Assembly: GCF_000717175.1 (NCBI RefSeq)
Contig: NZ_JNYD01000001.1
Span: 434,001-498,000, forward strand
Reading direction: 5' to 3'
DNA from: Pseudonocardia autotrophica
Lineage (GTDB): Bacteria; Actinomycetota; Actinomycetes; Mycobacteriales; Pseudonocardiaceae
Length of the DNA stretch: 64,000 nt
This document shows, piece after piece, positions 29,055-38,294 of the stretch; position 1 is the stretch's first letter, and each line of letters starts with the position of its first letter. The notes beneath the pieces were generated by a model. It saw nothing but the letters and a program-made list of their open reading frames with translations, searched no databases and was not told where the DNA came from. The position numbers were made by a program, and so were the translations under genes.

Positions 29055-30998
29055 GTGACCGCTCCCCCCGCCCCCGCGCTCGAGGTGCTCCACCGGGTCT
29101 TCGGCTACGAGGCGTTCCGGGGGCCGCAGCAGGAGGTCGTGGAGCACGTGTGCGCGGGTGGGGACGCGCTGGTCCTCATGCCCACCGGTGGCGGCAAGTC
29201 GCTCTGCTACCAGGTGCCGGCGCTGGTTCGGCCCGGCACCGGCGTGGTGATCTCGCCGCTCATCGCGCTCATGCAGGACCAGGTCGACGCCCTGCGCACG
29301 CTCGGGGTGAAGGCCGGGTTCCTCAACTCCACGCAGGGGCCGGAGGAGCGCCGCGACACGGAGCGGGCGCTGCTCGGGGGCGAGCTGGACCTGCTCTACC
29401 TCGCGCCCGAACGGCTGCGCGTCGGATCGACCGTCGATCTGCTGGACCGGCTCGAGGCCCGCGGCGGGATCGCACTGTTCGCGATCGACGAGGCGCACTG
29501 CGTGGCGCAGTGGGGCCACGACTTCCGGCCGGACTACCTCATGCTCTCCGAGCTGCACCGGCGCTGGCCGGCCGTGCCGCGCATCGCGCTCACGGCGACG
29601 GCCACCGAGCACACCCGCGCGGAGATCGCCGAGCGGCTCGACCTCACCGGGGCCAAGCAGGTCGTCGCGAGCTTCGACCGGCCCAACATCCAGTACCGGA
29701 TCGCGCCGAAGGCCGAGCCGCGCCGGCAGCTGCTCGACCTCATCCGCACCGAGCACCCCGGCGACTCCGGCATCGTCTACTGCCTGTCGCGCAAGTCCGT
29801 GGAGCAGACCGCGGAGTTCCTCCAGGGCCAGGGCGTGCCGGCCCTCCCCTACCACGCGGGGCTCGACGCCGGGGTCCGCCGCGAGCACCAGGCCCGCTTC
29901 CTCCGCGAGGAGGGCCTGGTCATGTGCGCGACCATCGCGTTCGGGATGGGCATCGACAAGCCCGACGTCCGGTTCGTCGCCCACCTCGACCTGCCCAAGT
30001 CCGTCGAGGGCTACTACCAGGAGACCGGCCGCGCGGGCCGGGACGGGCTGCCGTCGACGGCGTGGCTGGCCTACGGGCTGGCCGACGTCGTGCAGCAGCG
30101 CAAGATGATCGACGACTCGGAGGGCGACCAGGCGCACAAGCGGAGGCTCGGCCAGCACCTCGACGCGATGCTCGCGCTGTGCGAGACCGTCGAGTGCCGG
30201 CGGGTGCAGCTGCTCGCGTACTTCTCCGAGAAGACCGAGCCGTGCGGCAACTGCGACACCTGCCTCGCCCCGGCCGAGTCCTGGGACGGCACCGTCCCGG
30301 CCCAGAAGCTGCTGTCCACGGTGTGGCGGCTCAGGCGCGAGCGGAACCAGAGCTTCGGCGCCGGGCAGGTCGTCGACATCCTCGTCGGCAAGCGCACGGC
30401 GAAGGTCGAGCAGTCCCGGCACGACCAGCTCTCCACCTTCGGCATCGGCACCGAGCTGTCCGAGCAGGAGTGGCGCGGCGTCGTCCGGCAGCTGCTGGCG
30501 CGTGGGCTCCTCGAGGTCGGCGGGGCCTACAACACGCTGCAGCTCACGGACGGCAGCTCCGCCGTGCTCAAGGGCGAGCGCCAGGTGATGCTGCGCAAGG
30601 ACCCCGAGCACACGCGGACCCGCCGCTCCTCCCGCTCCACGGCCCCCGCGGCGGACCTGCCGGCCGACGCGGCCCCGGTGTTCGAGCGGCTCCGGGCCTG
30701 GCGGGCCGCGACCGCCAAGGAGCAGGGCGTCCCCGCCTACGTGATCTTCCACGACGCCACGCTGCGCGCGATCGCCACGCTCGCCCCGAGCTCCCCCGCC
30801 GCCCTCGGCACGGTCAGCGGGGTCGGGGAGAACAAGCTCGCGAAGTACGGAGCGGGGGTGCTGGCGGCCGTCGCAGGGAACGGCGGGGCCGCCGCCGGCA
30901 CCGCGGCGGAGGCACCCCCGCCGGCGGCGGACGAGGACTGGCCGGTCGAGGAACCCCCGGAACCCGACCACCCCGACGAGGACCCCTGGGGCGCCTGA
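29055..30998 (+). CDS. recQ: ATP-dependent DNA helicase RecQ
   Basis: RecQ unwinds DNA 3' to 5' in recombination and fork repair. The 647-residue product has Walker A MPTGGGKS (42-49), the DEAH box from Asp145 ([14 protein letters not shown]), motif III LTATAT, and the C-terminal helicase motifs [12 protein letters not shown] and [10 protein letters not shown]. The RQC zinc cluster is intact ([10 protein letters not shown], then CGNCDTC), and an HRDC domain follows (about 540-610). The Pro/Glu-rich tail is probably disordered. GTG 29055 is preferred because a -10 box lies 6 nt upstream; the much longer open frame before it is out of register with any homology. Confidence 0.95.
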   Translation: MTAPPAPALEVLHRVFGYEAFRGPQQEVVEHVCAGGDALVLMPTGGGKSLCYQVPALVRPGTGVVISPLIALMQDQVDALRTLGVKAGFLNSTQGPEERRDTERALLGGELDLLYLAPERLRVGSTVDLLDRLEARGGIALFAIDEAHCVAQWGHDFRPDYLMLSELHRRWPAVPRIALTATATEHTRAEIAERLDLTGAKQVVASFDRPNIQYRIAPKAEPRRQLLDLIRTEHPGDSGIVYCLSRKSVEQTAEFLQGQGVPALPYHAGLDAGVRREHQARFLREEGLVMCATIAFGMGIDKPDVRFVAHLDLPKSVEGYYQETGRAGRDGLPSTAWLAYGLADVVQQRKMIDDSEGDQAHKRRLGQHLDAMLALCETVECRRVQLLAYFSEKTEPCGNCDTCLAPAESWDGTVPAQKLLSTVWRLRRERNQSFGAGQVVDILVGKRTAKVEQSRHDQLSTFGIGTELSEQEWRGVVRQLLARGLLEVGGAYNTLQLTDGSSAVLKGERQVMLRKDPEHTRTRRSSRSTAPAADLPADAAPVFERLRAWRAATAKEQGVPAYVIFHDATLRAIATLAPSSPAALGTVSGVGENKLAKYGAGVLAAVAGNGGAAAGTAAEAPPPAADEDWPVEEPPEPDHPDEDPWGA

Positions 30999-31049
30999 GC
31001 CGAGCCGCCTGTCACCCCGTCGGCCCATCGGTCGGGCGCGCCGAACGTC

Positions 31050-31055
31050 GATAAT
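31050..31055 (+). promoter_or_regulatory. -10 box GATAAT upstream of nitronate monooxygenase gene
   Basis: GATAAT would place the start near 31062 and leave a leader of about 30 nt containing GGGAGG before GTG 31092. No clear -35 is seen. Confidence 0.35.
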
Positions 31056-31091
31056 CGCGGGCGGACCCGTCGTCGAGGCCCGGGAGGACAT

Positions 31092-32054
31092 GTGCCGGAA
31101 CGGACCGGCCTGCCCCTGCGGATCACGGAGCGGCTGCGCCTGCCGGTGATCGCCGCGCCGATGCTGCGGGTCTCCGGCCCGGACCTGGTGGTGGCGGCGT
31201 GCGAGGCGGGCGTCGTGGGTGGGTTCCCCACCGCCAACGCACGCAGCGCGGAGGAGCTCGACCGCTGGCTCGCCGACATCGGTGCCCGGACGGGCCCCGC
31301 CGCCGCGCCCTGTGCGCCGAACCTGATCATGCGCTCGCCGCGGCTCACCGACGACCTCGCGGTCCTCGTGCGGCACCGGGTGGAGCTGGTGATCGCCAGC
31401 GTCGGGTCGCCGGCGCCGGTCCTCGGACCGCTGCACGACGCGGGCACTCTCGTCCTGGCCGACGTCGCGACGCTGCGGCACGCCGAGCGGGCCGTCGCGG
31501 CCGGGGCGGACGGGCTGGTCCTGCTCACCGCGGGTGCGGGCGGGCAGACCGGCTGGATGAACCCGTTCGCGTTCGTGCGCGCCGTACGCAGCTTCTTCGG
31601 CGGGCCGGTGGTGCTCGCCGGCGGGATCGGCGACGGCACCGCACTCGCCGCCGCCCGCACGCTCGGCGCCGACCTCGGCTACCTGGGCACCGCCTTCCTC
31701 GCCACGCGGGAGAGCATGGCGGCCCCGGAGTACAAGCGGATGTGCGTCGACAGCACGCTCGACGACGTCGTCCTGACCAGGGCGTTCACCGGCCTGCCCA
31801 GCAGCATGCTCGCCCCCGCCATCCGCGCCGCCGGCCTCGACCCGGCCGCCCTCGACGAGACCGTCACCCCGGCCGACGCCGACGCGCTCTACGGCCACGG
31901 CGGCCTCGGCCCGCGCCGGTGGACCGAGGTCTGGAGCGCCGGCCACTCCGTCTCCGGGGTCCGCGAGATCCCGACGGCCGCCGAGCTCGTCGACCGCCTG
32001 GCGCGCGAGTACGAGGCCGCCGCCGATCCGGACCGCGCCGTCACCCCGTCCTGA
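31092..32054 (+). CDS. Nitronate monooxygenase-family FMN protein (first)
   Basis: The 320-residue TIM-barrel flavoprotein resembles nitronate monooxygenases/2-nitropropane dioxygenases. It shows LPVIAAPMLRVSG, GADGLVLLTAGAGGQTGW and the phosphate-binding GGPVVLAGGIGDGTALAAARTLGADLGYLGTAF segment. It would oxidise propionate-3-nitronate or a related nitronate using FMN and oxygen. GTG 31092 follows GGGAGG by 4 nt. The ATG at 31090 is out of frame. The acyl-CoA ligase gene starts 39 bp after its stop and may be co-transcribed. A second member of the family is at 35454-36506. Confidence 0.82.
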   Translation: MPERTGLPLRITERLRLPVIAAPMLRVSGPDLVVAACEAGVVGGFPTANARSAEELDRWLADIGARTGPAAAPCAPNLIMRSPRLTDDLAVLVRHRVELVIASVGSPAPVLGPLHDAGTLVLADVATLRHAERAVAAGADGLVLLTAGAGGQTGWMNPFAFVRAVRSFFGGPVVLAGGIGDGTALAAARTLGADLGYLGTAFLATRESMAAPEYKRMCVDSTLDDVVLTRAFTGLPSSMLAPAIRAAGLDPAALDETVTPADADALYGHGGLGPRRWTEVWSAGHSVSGVREIPTAAELVDRLAREYEAAADPDRAVTPS

Positions 32055-32092
32055 ACCGGCCCGACGTCCGTCGCCGCACCGAGGGAGCACGC

Positions 32093-33685
32093 ATGACCAC
32101 GGACACCCGCAGCACCGCCGCACACACCGGCTCCGCGCCGGCACCGCTCTGGGCGGAGACGACCGTCGGGACGCTGGTGCTCCGCGCGCTGCGCCGGTAC
32201 CCGGACCGCACCGCCTTCGCCACCGACACCGGAACGCTCACCTACGCCGCCGTGACGGAGCTCGTCGGGCGGATCCAACGGGTACTGGCCGACCGCGGCC
32301 TCCGGCGGGGCGACCGGATCGGGCTGCTCGCCGGCAACAGTCCGGAGGCCTGGTGCGCGGGGATCGCGGTGCAGGCGTCGGGCATGGCGACGTCATGGCT
32401 GCACCCGCTCGGTTCGGTGGAGGACCAGCTCTACCAGCTCGCCGACCTCGACGCCGCCGCCTGCCTCGTCGACGCCCAGCGGCACGCCGGCCGCGGGGCC
32501 GAGCTCGCCGCCCGCTCCGGCGACGTCCCGGTGCTCGGCCTCGGCCCGTCGGAGTTCGGACCCGACCTGCTCGCGGAGACCGCAGCGGTGGGTGCGGCGA
32601 CCGCCCACGACGTCGCCCACGTCGACGACATCGCGCTGGTCAACTACACCGGCGGCACCACCGGCCGGCCGAAGGGCGTGATGCGCCGGCACCCCGCCGT
32701 CAGCCACATCATGTCGATCGGCACGCTCACCGACTTCGAGATCCCGTTCGACGCCCGCTACCTCGCCGTCGCGCCGATCACGCACGTCGCGGGCACCAAG
32801 GTCGTGCCGGTCCTGCAGCGCGGCGGGACCGTGCACCTGCAGGACGGCTTCGATCCCGGCCGCTTCCTGGCGACCGTCGAGCGGGAGCGGATCACGATGA
32901 CCCTCGCCGTGCCGACGATGATCTACGCGCTGCTCGACCATCCCGCCCTCGACCGCACCGACCTGAGCTCGCTGGAGCTGCTGCTCTACGGTGCCTCCCC
33001 CATGTCGCCGACCCGGCTGGCGGAGGGGCTGGAGCGGATCGGCCCGGTGTTCTCCCAGCTCTACGGCCAGACCGAGTGCTACCCGATCAGCGTGCTGCGC
33101 CGGGCCGAGCACGCCGACCCGACGCTCGAGGGCTCGTGCGGCGTCCCGATCAGCACCGTCGACGTCGCCCTCCTCGACCCGGAGGGCAACCCGGTCGAGC
33201 CCGGCGAACCCGGCGAGATCTGCGTCCGCGGTCCCGGAACCATGGAGGAGTACTGGCGCAAGCCGGACCTGACCGCGCAGGCCTTCGCGTACGGCTGGCT
33301 GCACACCGGCGACGTCGCCCGGCGCGACGACCGCGGCTACCTCACGATCGTCGACCGCACCAAGGACATGATCATCAGTGGTGGCTTCAACGTCTTCCCC
33401 CGTGAGGTGGAGGACGCGCTGACCAGCCACGACGCCGTCGCGATGGCCGCGGTGTTCGGGCTCCCCGACGAGAAGTGGGGCGAGGCGGTGACCGCCGCGG
33501 TCGTGCTGCGGCCCGGCGCGACGGCGACCGCGGAGGAGCTCACCGCGCACGTGCGGGCGCTCAAGGGCGCGGTGCAGACGCCGAAGTCGGTCCACCTGGT
33601 CGACGCCCTGCCGACCACGGCCGTCGGCAAGATCGACAAGAAGGCGCTGCGGGCGGGCCTGCGGACCGGCGGGCTCGAGCGGTAG
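32093..33685 (+). CDS. AMP-forming acyl-CoA ligase (fatty-acid-CoA ligase family)
   Basis: The 530-residue enzyme adenylates a carboxylate with ATP and transfers it to CoA. Key motifs are the P-loop NYTGGTTGRPKGV (about residues 183-195), LLYGASPMSP, YGQTECYPIS, LHTGDVARRD, DRTKDMIISGG and the A10 lysine segment PTTAVGKIDKKAL. Substrate cannot be told; a medium-chain or aromatic acid is possible. ATG 32093 has GAGGGAG upstream, giving a short leader after the nitronate monooxygenase gene, and the two probably form an operon. It converges on the coiled-coil gene with only 3 nt between stops. Confidence 0.88.
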   Translation: MTTDTRSTAAHTGSAPAPLWAETTVGTLVLRALRRYPDRTAFATDTGTLTYAAVTELVGRIQRVLADRGLRRGDRIGLLAGNSPEAWCAGIAVQASGMATSWLHPLGSVEDQLYQLADLDAAACLVDAQRHAGRGAELAARSGDVPVLGLGPSEFGPDLLAETAAVGAATAHDVAHVDDIALVNYTGGTTGRPKGVMRRHPAVSHIMSIGTLTDFEIPFDARYLAVAPITHVAGTKVVPVLQRGGTVHLQDGFDPGRFLATVERERITMTLAVPTMIYALLDHPALDRTDLSSLELLLYGASPMSPTRLAEGLERIGPVFSQLYGQTECYPISVLRRAEHADPTLEGSCGVPISTVDVALLDPEGNPVEPGEPGEICVRGPGTMEEYWRKPDLTAQAFAYGWLHTGDVARRDDRGYLTIVDRTKDMIISGGFNVFPREVEDALTSHDAVAMAAVFGLPDEKWGEAVTAAVVLRPGATATAEELTAHVRALKGAVQTPKSVHLVDALPTTAVGKIDKKALRAGLRTGGLER

Positions 33686-33688
33686 CCC

Positions 33689-34783
33689 TCACCCCTCCCC
33701 CGGGTCGGCCGCCGCACGCAGCCGCTCCAGCTCGTGCTCGGCCGCCCCGAGCCGCCGGTGCAGGTCGGCCGCCTCCCGCGCGTGCTCGGCGGCGCGCCGG
33801 TCGATCGCGGCCGCGTGCTCCTCCCGCAGCCGGTCCTGCTCCGTGCGGTGCCGGGCGGCCGTCCGGTCCCGTTCCTCGGCGGCGGCGGCCCGGACGGCGT
33901 CCAGCCGGGAGGCGTGCTCCTCCCGGAGGCCGGCCAGCGCGGTGTCCAGCTCGTCGCGATGGGTGACGGCCGCCTCGCGTGCCCGCTGCCGCTCCGCGTC
34001 GAGCTCCGTCCGGCGGGCGGCCAGCTCCGTCCGGTGGGCCTCGGCGGCCTCGCGGGCCCGGCGTCGTTCGGTGTCGAGCTCGGTGTCCCGGGCGGTCAGG
34101 GTGGCGCGCAGCGCGGCGAGCTCGTCGCGCAGCTGTGCGGTCTGTGCGGCGGCGGCCTCGGCGAGGTCCTCGGCGCGCACGGCCCGGTCCTCGAGCGCGA
34201 CGGACCGGCCCTCGGCCCGCAGCTGCTCCCGCTCCGCGGCGGCCGCGGCCTGCTCCGCCCGCGTGCGCGCCCGCTCGGCCTCCGTCCGCAGCTCGACCGC
34301 CTCCGCGGCCCGGGCGCCGGCCTCGGCCGCCATCGACTCGGCCCGCACCGCGCGCTCCTCCGCCGCCAGCCGCGCACCGTGGTCCTCCGCCGACCGCGCC
34401 AGGGCCGCGTCCCGCGCGGCCAGTGCCTCGCGCACCTCGTCGTCGAGCTGGGTACGCAGCACGGCCACGCCGTCGAGCACCGCGGCCAGCGGGCCGGCCG
34501 CCGCGGCGAGCCGAGCCCCGAGGTCGTCGACGGCGGTGACCGCGCCCGCGGTGTCCCCCTCCTCCCGCAGCGACTCGACGGCCACGAACGCCGCCTCGGC
34601 GTCCTTGCAGCTCAGCCCCTTCGTCCCCCAGCTCCGCCCGTCCTGGCAGTAGCGCGGCCGGTTGCCCCTGCCCACAAGCACGGGCAGCGGCTCCCGGCAG
34701 CGCCGGAAGGCGCACCGGCGGGGTTCCGCCACCGCTCCCGAGTCGGTTTCCGCAGGTCGCATCGCCGTCGCCGCATCTTCCAC
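33689..34783 (-). CDS. Cys-motif plus long coiled-coil protein of unknown function
   Basis: The 364-residue product starts with a compact cysteine cluster, CAFRRCREPLPVLVGR, then RPRYCQ and GLSC, which looks like a small zinc ribbon. The rest (about residues 60-355) is one long Ala/Glu/Arg coiled coil with an approximate 25-residue internal repeat around DTERRRAREAAEAHRTEL and DAERQRAREAAVTHRDEL. A basic Cys DNA-binding-like head with a long coiled coil recalls plasmid KfrA-type or partition-associated proteins, but I do not recognise a family. GTG 34783 follows GGGAG by 7 nt; codons before it are unlike the family. About 300-400 bp upstream lies a phased GTGTGC array (35072-35178). Confidence 0.6.
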   Translation of the reverse strand: MEDAATAMRPAETDSGAVAEPRRCAFRRCREPLPVLVGRGNRPRYCQDGRSWGTKGLSCKDAEAAFVAVESLREEGDTAGAVTAVDDLGARLAAAAGPLAAVLDGVAVLRTQLDDEVREALAARDAALARSAEDHGARLAAEERAVRAESMAAEAGARAAEAVELRTEAERARTRAEQAAAAAEREQLRAEGRSVALEDRAVRAEDLAEAAAAQTAQLRDELAALRATLTARDTELDTERRRAREAAEAHRTELAARRTELDAERQRAREAAVTHRDELDTALAGLREEHASRLDAVRAAAAEERDRTAARHRTEQDRLREEHAAAIDRRAAEHAREAADLHRRLGAAEHELERLRAAADPGEG

Positions 34784-34855
34784 CGTGCATCTCCCAGAAT
34801 TACGCAACTCGTATTCGATACTCAGACTTACATCTCTGTAGTTCGAAGAGTACTG

Positions 34856-34885
34856 GACCCGGGAGAACACCTCTTCTCCTGGGTC
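34856..34885. other. Inverted repeat with 11-bp arms upstream of the coiled-coil gene
   Basis: GACCCGGGAGA (34856-34866) pairs with TCTCCTGGGTC (34875-34885) with one G:T mismatch around an 8-nt loop. It lies about 75-100 bp upstream of GTG 34783 and could be an operator or leader hairpin. Confidence 0.45.
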
Positions 34886-35071
34886 AGAAGGCCGCCCGGG
34901 GGCGAGGAGGTGCCAGAAAAGTGGAAGGTGCCGCGCGACAGGAACGAGCGACTCAAGGCGCGCACGTCCGACCGTGCCGGCCACCCGTCGCCGGGGCCGG
35001 CGGAGCCCGCTCCACATCGGCCGGCTCGAGGGCGCAGCTCACGCGATCGCGCCGCGGAGCATTCCTGTCAC

Positions 35072-35178
35072 GGCACACCGGCCGCGCGTGGCACACCCGG
35101 TCAACTGGGGTGTGCCGTCGACCCCTCCGGTGTGCGACCGCACGGGCGCAGGTGTGCCGCGCCCCTTCCGAGTGTGCG
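35072..35178. repeat. Phased array of six GTGTGC motifs
   Basis: Copies of a 9-mer like CGGTGTGCC have hexamer cores at 35073-35078 and 35091-35096 (minus orientation), then 35110-35115, 35130-35135, 35152-35157 and 35172-35177 (plus orientation). Core centres are 18, 19, 20, 22 and 20 bp apart, close to two helical turns. The pair at 35090-35098 and 35108-35116 is an exact 9-bp inverted repeat. A seventh copy is at 35368-35376. This resembles an iteron or operator array. Confidence 0.7.
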
Positions 35179-35453
35179 GACCCCCGACGGCTCGACTGCC
35201 GGCCGGGCGTGGTGGCGGCGCGACCGCCCGATCCTCGTGGATTGACCGCGCCGTTGCGGTCCTGGGAGCGGCCGCGCCGCTGCGGGTTCCGAAAGTGGGT
35301 TGAGGACCCGCACCCTCGCTGTTCCCAGCCTCGCCCCGCCGCCGAACGCCGTGTACAGGTTCGGCTGCGGTGTGCCCAGGTTCGGGTAAGCGCGCACCTC
35401 CCCCTCGCTCGGCCTTGGGGATCACCTCCGCGTGAACCGCGGCGTGTGGTCGG

Positions 35454-36506
35454 ATGACGGGCATGCAGCGACGCGTGACGGAGTTCTGCGAACGGTTCGG
35501 CCTGCGGCTGCCGATCCTCGAGGCGCCGATGGCCGGGGCCTGCCCGCCGGAGCTGGCGATCGCGGTGGCCGAGGCGGGCGGGATGGGCGCCGACGGGGTC
35601 GTCCTCGACCCGCCCGAGCAGATCACGGCGTGGGTGGAGCGATTCCGCGCGGGCTCGGCCGGAGCCCTCCAGCTCAACATCTGGATCCCCGACCCGCCGG
35701 TCGACGCCCCCGACCGCCTGCGCGCCGCCGAGGACTACCTCGCGGGCTTCGGCGCGCCGGGCGAACCGGGTCCGGCGGGCCCGGTGTTCGCCGAGCAGTG
35801 CGAGGCCATGCTCGACGCCGCGCCGACCGTGATCTCCTCGATCATGGGACTCTTCGAGCCCGACTACGTCGAGCGGATGCACGCCCGCGGCATCGCCTGG
35901 TTCGCCTGCGCGACCACCCTGGAGGACGCGCTCGCCGCCCAGGAGGCCGGCGCCGACGCGATCGTCGCGCAGGGCATGGAGGCGGGCGGCCACCGCGGGA
36001 CGTTCGATCCGGCCGCGGCCGAGCACACGAACGTCGGGCTCTTCGCCCTGCTCCCCCACCTCGCCGACCGGCTGCGAGTGCCCGTCGTCGCCGCCGGCGG
36101 GATCGCCGACGGCCGGGGCGTGGCCGCGGCGCTGGCGCTGGGCGCCAGCGCCGTCCAGGTGGGCACGGCGCTCCTGCGGTCGCCCGAGGCCGGCATCGAC
36201 GAGACCTGGGCGTCGGCCCTGGCGGAGCTGCCACCGGAGCGGACCGTGCCCACCCGCGCCTACTCCGGGCGGCTCGGCCGGGCCGTGCCGACGGAGTTCG
36301 TCACCGGCTGGGCCCGGCCGGAGGCACCCGCGCCCGCGCCCTACCCCCACCAGCGCCGGCTCGTGGGTCAGTGGCGGCGCGGGGGCGCGACGGGCGTGGA
36401 CCGGGTCAACCAGTGGGCCGGCCAGGGTGCGGCGCTGGCGCGGCAGGCCCCGGCCGGGACGATCGTGCAGGAGATGTGGGAGACCGCCCGCGCACTTCTC
36501 GCCTAG
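35454..36506 (+). CDS. Nitronate monooxygenase-family FMN protein (second)
   Basis: The 350-residue product is a TIM-barrel flavoprotein like the one at 31092, with LPILEAPMAGACPPELAIAVAEAG, GADAIVAQGMEAGGHRGTF (the QGxEAGGH pattern of class I nitronate monooxygenases) and the FMN phosphate site PVVAAGGIADGRGVAAALALGASAVQVGTA. The His in EAGGH is the usual catalytic base of this class, which the 31092 paralogue lacks. ATG 35454 is used; ATG 35463 is an alternative, and neither has a strong Shine-Dalgarno. It stands alone, with a motif-rich region upstream and a hairpin after it. Confidence 0.86.
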   Translation: MTGMQRRVTEFCERFGLRLPILEAPMAGACPPELAIAVAEAGGMGADGVVLDPPEQITAWVERFRAGSAGALQLNIWIPDPPVDAPDRLRAAEDYLAGFGAPGEPGPAGPVFAEQCEAMLDAAPTVISSIMGLFEPDYVERMHARGIAWFACATTLEDALAAQEAGADAIVAQGMEAGGHRGTFDPAAAEHTNVGLFALLPHLADRLRVPVVAAGGIADGRGVAAALALGASAVQVGTALLRSPEAGIDETWASALAELPPERTVPTRAYSGRLGRAVPTEFVTGWARPEAPAPAPYPHQRRLVGQWRRGGATGVDRVNQWAGQGAALARQAPAGTIVQEMWETARALLA

Positions 36507-36516
36507 TAGTACGGCG

Positions 36517-36531
36517 GCCGCGATCCGCGGC
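36517..36531. terminator. Short GC hairpin between convergent genes
   Basis: GCCGCG-ATC-CGCGGC is a perfect 6-bp stem 11 nt after the nitronate monooxygenase stop. Confidence 0.4.
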
Positions 36532-36551
36532 GACCCCGACCCGAGGGCGGC

Positions 36552-36848
36552 TCAGCCGGCCGACTCCCGGTCCTCGTGATCATGGTGGTGGTGACCGTGC
36601 GGCAGGCGCTCGGCGACGCGCCGGATCCTGCGCAGCAGCGGGATGCTCGGGTAGCGGTCGTGCTCGACCTTCTCCCGGAGCACCTCCAGGTACTCCGGGA
36701 TCATGCGGCGCGGGATCCACCGCTCGATGAGGTCGAGCAGGGTGTAGCTGGGGTAGCGGCTCTCGCGGACCCTGTCGAGGAGCAGCTCGACCAGCCACTC
36801 GCGGATGTCGTCGCGGGTCAGGTCGTCATCGATCTCGTCGCGGGTCAT
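36552..36848 (-). CDS. Small protein with internal repeat and His-rich tail
   Basis: The 98-residue product has two related segments, DRVRESRYPSYTLLDLIERW (about 25-44) and EKVEHDRYPSIPLLRRIRRV (about 59-78), sharing RYPS-x2-LL-x2-I. The C-terminus is HGHHHHDHED, which could bind metal. The N-terminus is acidic. ATG 36848 has GGAGG about 10 nt upstream. I do not recognise the family. It lies downstream of the geranylgeranyl-reductase-like gene on the same strand, about 140 bp away. A role in metal handling is only a guess from the tail. Confidence 0.6.
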   Translation of the reverse strand: MTRDEIDDDLTRDDIREWLVELLLDRVRESRYPSYTLLDLIERWIPRRMIPEYLEVLREKVEHDRYPSIPLLRRIRRVAERLPHGHHHHDHEDRESAG

Positions 36849-36985
36849 GTCGGGATCGACCTCCGCCGCCGTCGGGCCGTGAACCGCCTCCAGGGTCGGT
36901 CGGCCGGGGTGCCGGTGGTTAGGGACGAAGGGCCCGCCCGGCCGGGCCTCGCCCACGGGAACGGCTCGTCCGCCCCGGCCCAGCG

Positions 36986-38167
36986 TCAGGGTGCCGCCGG
37001 GGCGAGGAGGGGCCCTGCGGGCAGGCCCGCGCGACGACCGGTCCCCGGCCGCACGAACAGCGCACCGATCGTGGCCAGGGTGCGGGCGTGCGCGGCGCCC
37101 CGCCCCAGCCCGACCTCGACGACGTCGTCGAACACCGCCCGGTCCCGCGCCGCGGCGAGCACCGCGGCGTGCACGAACCGGGGGCTCCTCATCAGGCGGG
37201 CCAGGGCCGCGGTGTGCCGGTGGTGGCGGCCGAAGCAGCGGCGCAGGCTCGCCCGGTGGACCGCGCCCGCCGCCGCCCCGCAGAGCGCGGCCTGGCCGGC
37301 GAGCACCCCCGAGGCCACGGCGTCGAAGATGCCCTCGCCGGTGAGCGGGTTGACCAGCGAGGCGGCGTCGCCCGCGAGGAGCACCCGCCCGTCCGGCTGG
37401 ACGCGGCCGCCGGTGGACAGGGGCAGGCGGTGGCCCCGGACGGTCGACGGGTCGGGCTCCTGGCCCGGCAGCTGCGCGTCGAGCCCGGCGAGGAGCTCGT
37501 CGCGGCTGGTCGGCGCGGTGCCGTCGAAGACCCCGTACCCGACGTTGGCGCCGCCGTCGGCGAGCGGGAAGGACCAGGCGTACGCGGGTCGGCGGCCCTC
37601 GGCGAAGGCGATGTGCAGCGCTCCCGGGGTCGCGGGGGCCTGCGGGCTGTAGCCGCGCACCGCCACGGCCATCCCTCGCGGCCGGGGCGGGATGCCGAGG
37701 CCACGGCGGACGACGGAGTTGGCGCCGTCGGTACCGATCACCGTGCGCGCGGCCGTGTCGCCGTCGAGCACCACGTGGTCGGCGTGAGCCTCGACGCGAC
37801 GGACGCGCTGGCGCCGCAACCGGGCCCCGCGCGTGACACAGGCCGTCACGAGCGCGTCGTCCAGCACGGCGCGGGGCACGACCCGGTTGGGACGGGCGCA
37901 GTCCCGGTCGACCACGGCCCCGCGCGGCGAGCGGACGCACAGCCGCGGCACGGCCCCGCCGAGGGTGGCCGACTCGGGCAGGCCCAGGGCGGCGAGGAGG
38001 TCGAAGACCCCCGCCGCGATCCCGTCGCCGCAGGTCTTGTCCCGGGGGAACCGGGCGGCGTCGAGCAGCAGCACCCGGGCGTCGGGCCGGAGCTGGAGCA
38101 CCCTCAGGGCGGCCGCACTCCCGGCCGGTCCCGCCCCGACCACGGCGACGTCGTACATCCCGGTCAT
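36986..38167 (-). CDS. FAD-dependent geranylgeranyl reductase-like protein (first)
   Basis: The 393-residue protein has an N-terminal dinucleotide fold VAVVGAGPAGSAAAL, the family motif PRDKTCGDGIAAGVFD, the second FAD motif VIGTDGANSVVRR, and GRVLLAGDAASLVNPLTGEGI. Members reduce isoprenoid double bonds or hydroxylate aromatic substrates. ATG 38167 follows GGGAGGG. It is clearly paralogous to the protein at 49041-50216, sharing the same ending pattern (VFDDVVEVGLGRG), but sits outside that operon. It is divergent from the IclR gene. The substrate is unknown; reduction of menaquinone or polyprenyl side chains is plausible. Confidence 0.83.
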   Translation of the reverse strand: MTGMYDVAVVGAGPAGSAAALRVLQLRPDARVLLLDAARFPRDKTCGDGIAAGVFDLLAALGLPESATLGGAVPRLCVRSPRGAVVDRDCARPNRVVPRAVLDDALVTACVTRGARLRRQRVRRVEAHADHVVLDGDTAARTVIGTDGANSVVRRGLGIPPRPRGMAVAVRGYSPQAPATPGALHIAFAEGRRPAYAWSFPLADGGANVGYGVFDGTAPTSRDELLAGLDAQLPGQEPDPSTVRGHRLPLSTGGRVQPDGRVLLAGDAASLVNPLTGEGIFDAVASGVLAGQAALCGAAAGAVHRASLRRCFGRHHRHTAALARLMRSPRFVHAAVLAAARDRAVFDDVVEVGLGRGAAHARTLATIGALFVRPGTGRRAGLPAGPLLAPAAP

Positions 38168-38294
38168 CGCGACCCTCCCCGCCGCCGGCCGGAGCACCGA
38201 CGTCGCCGGGTGATACCCCGGGACGCCATGACCGAAGACGAGTACGGACACTAGCGCCCACGCGGGTACGGCGGACGGACGAGCGGGAGCGGAC

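Larger units (their letters stand above)
34784..35453. other. 670-bp non-coding region with hairpins and motif array
   Basis: No convincing gene is seen between the coiled-coil gene and the nitronate monooxygenase gene. The part next to the coiled-coil gene is AT-rich (34795-34855), probably its promoter. It contains a hairpin (34856-34885), a phased GTGTGC array (35072-35178) with a 9-bp stem inside it (35090-35116), and a repeat pair CAGGTTCGG at 35356-35364 and 35377-35385, 21 bp apart. Confidence 0.6.

Noticed and set aside
27783..30998. A 1071-codon open frame ending as RecQ
   Set aside because: The first 400 codons are antisense to the acyl-CoA dehydrogenase. RecQ homology and a -10 box put the start at 29055.
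35101..35397. 98-codon minus-strand ORF in the motif-rich gap
   Set aside because: Composition is like antisense noise, there is no ribosome-binding site, and it overlaps the GTGTGC array.
38228..38254. Eight-codon ORF MTEDEYGH between the reductase and IclR genes
   Set aside because: It has no ribosome-binding site or -10 at leaderless distance, and too little sequence to support a peptide.
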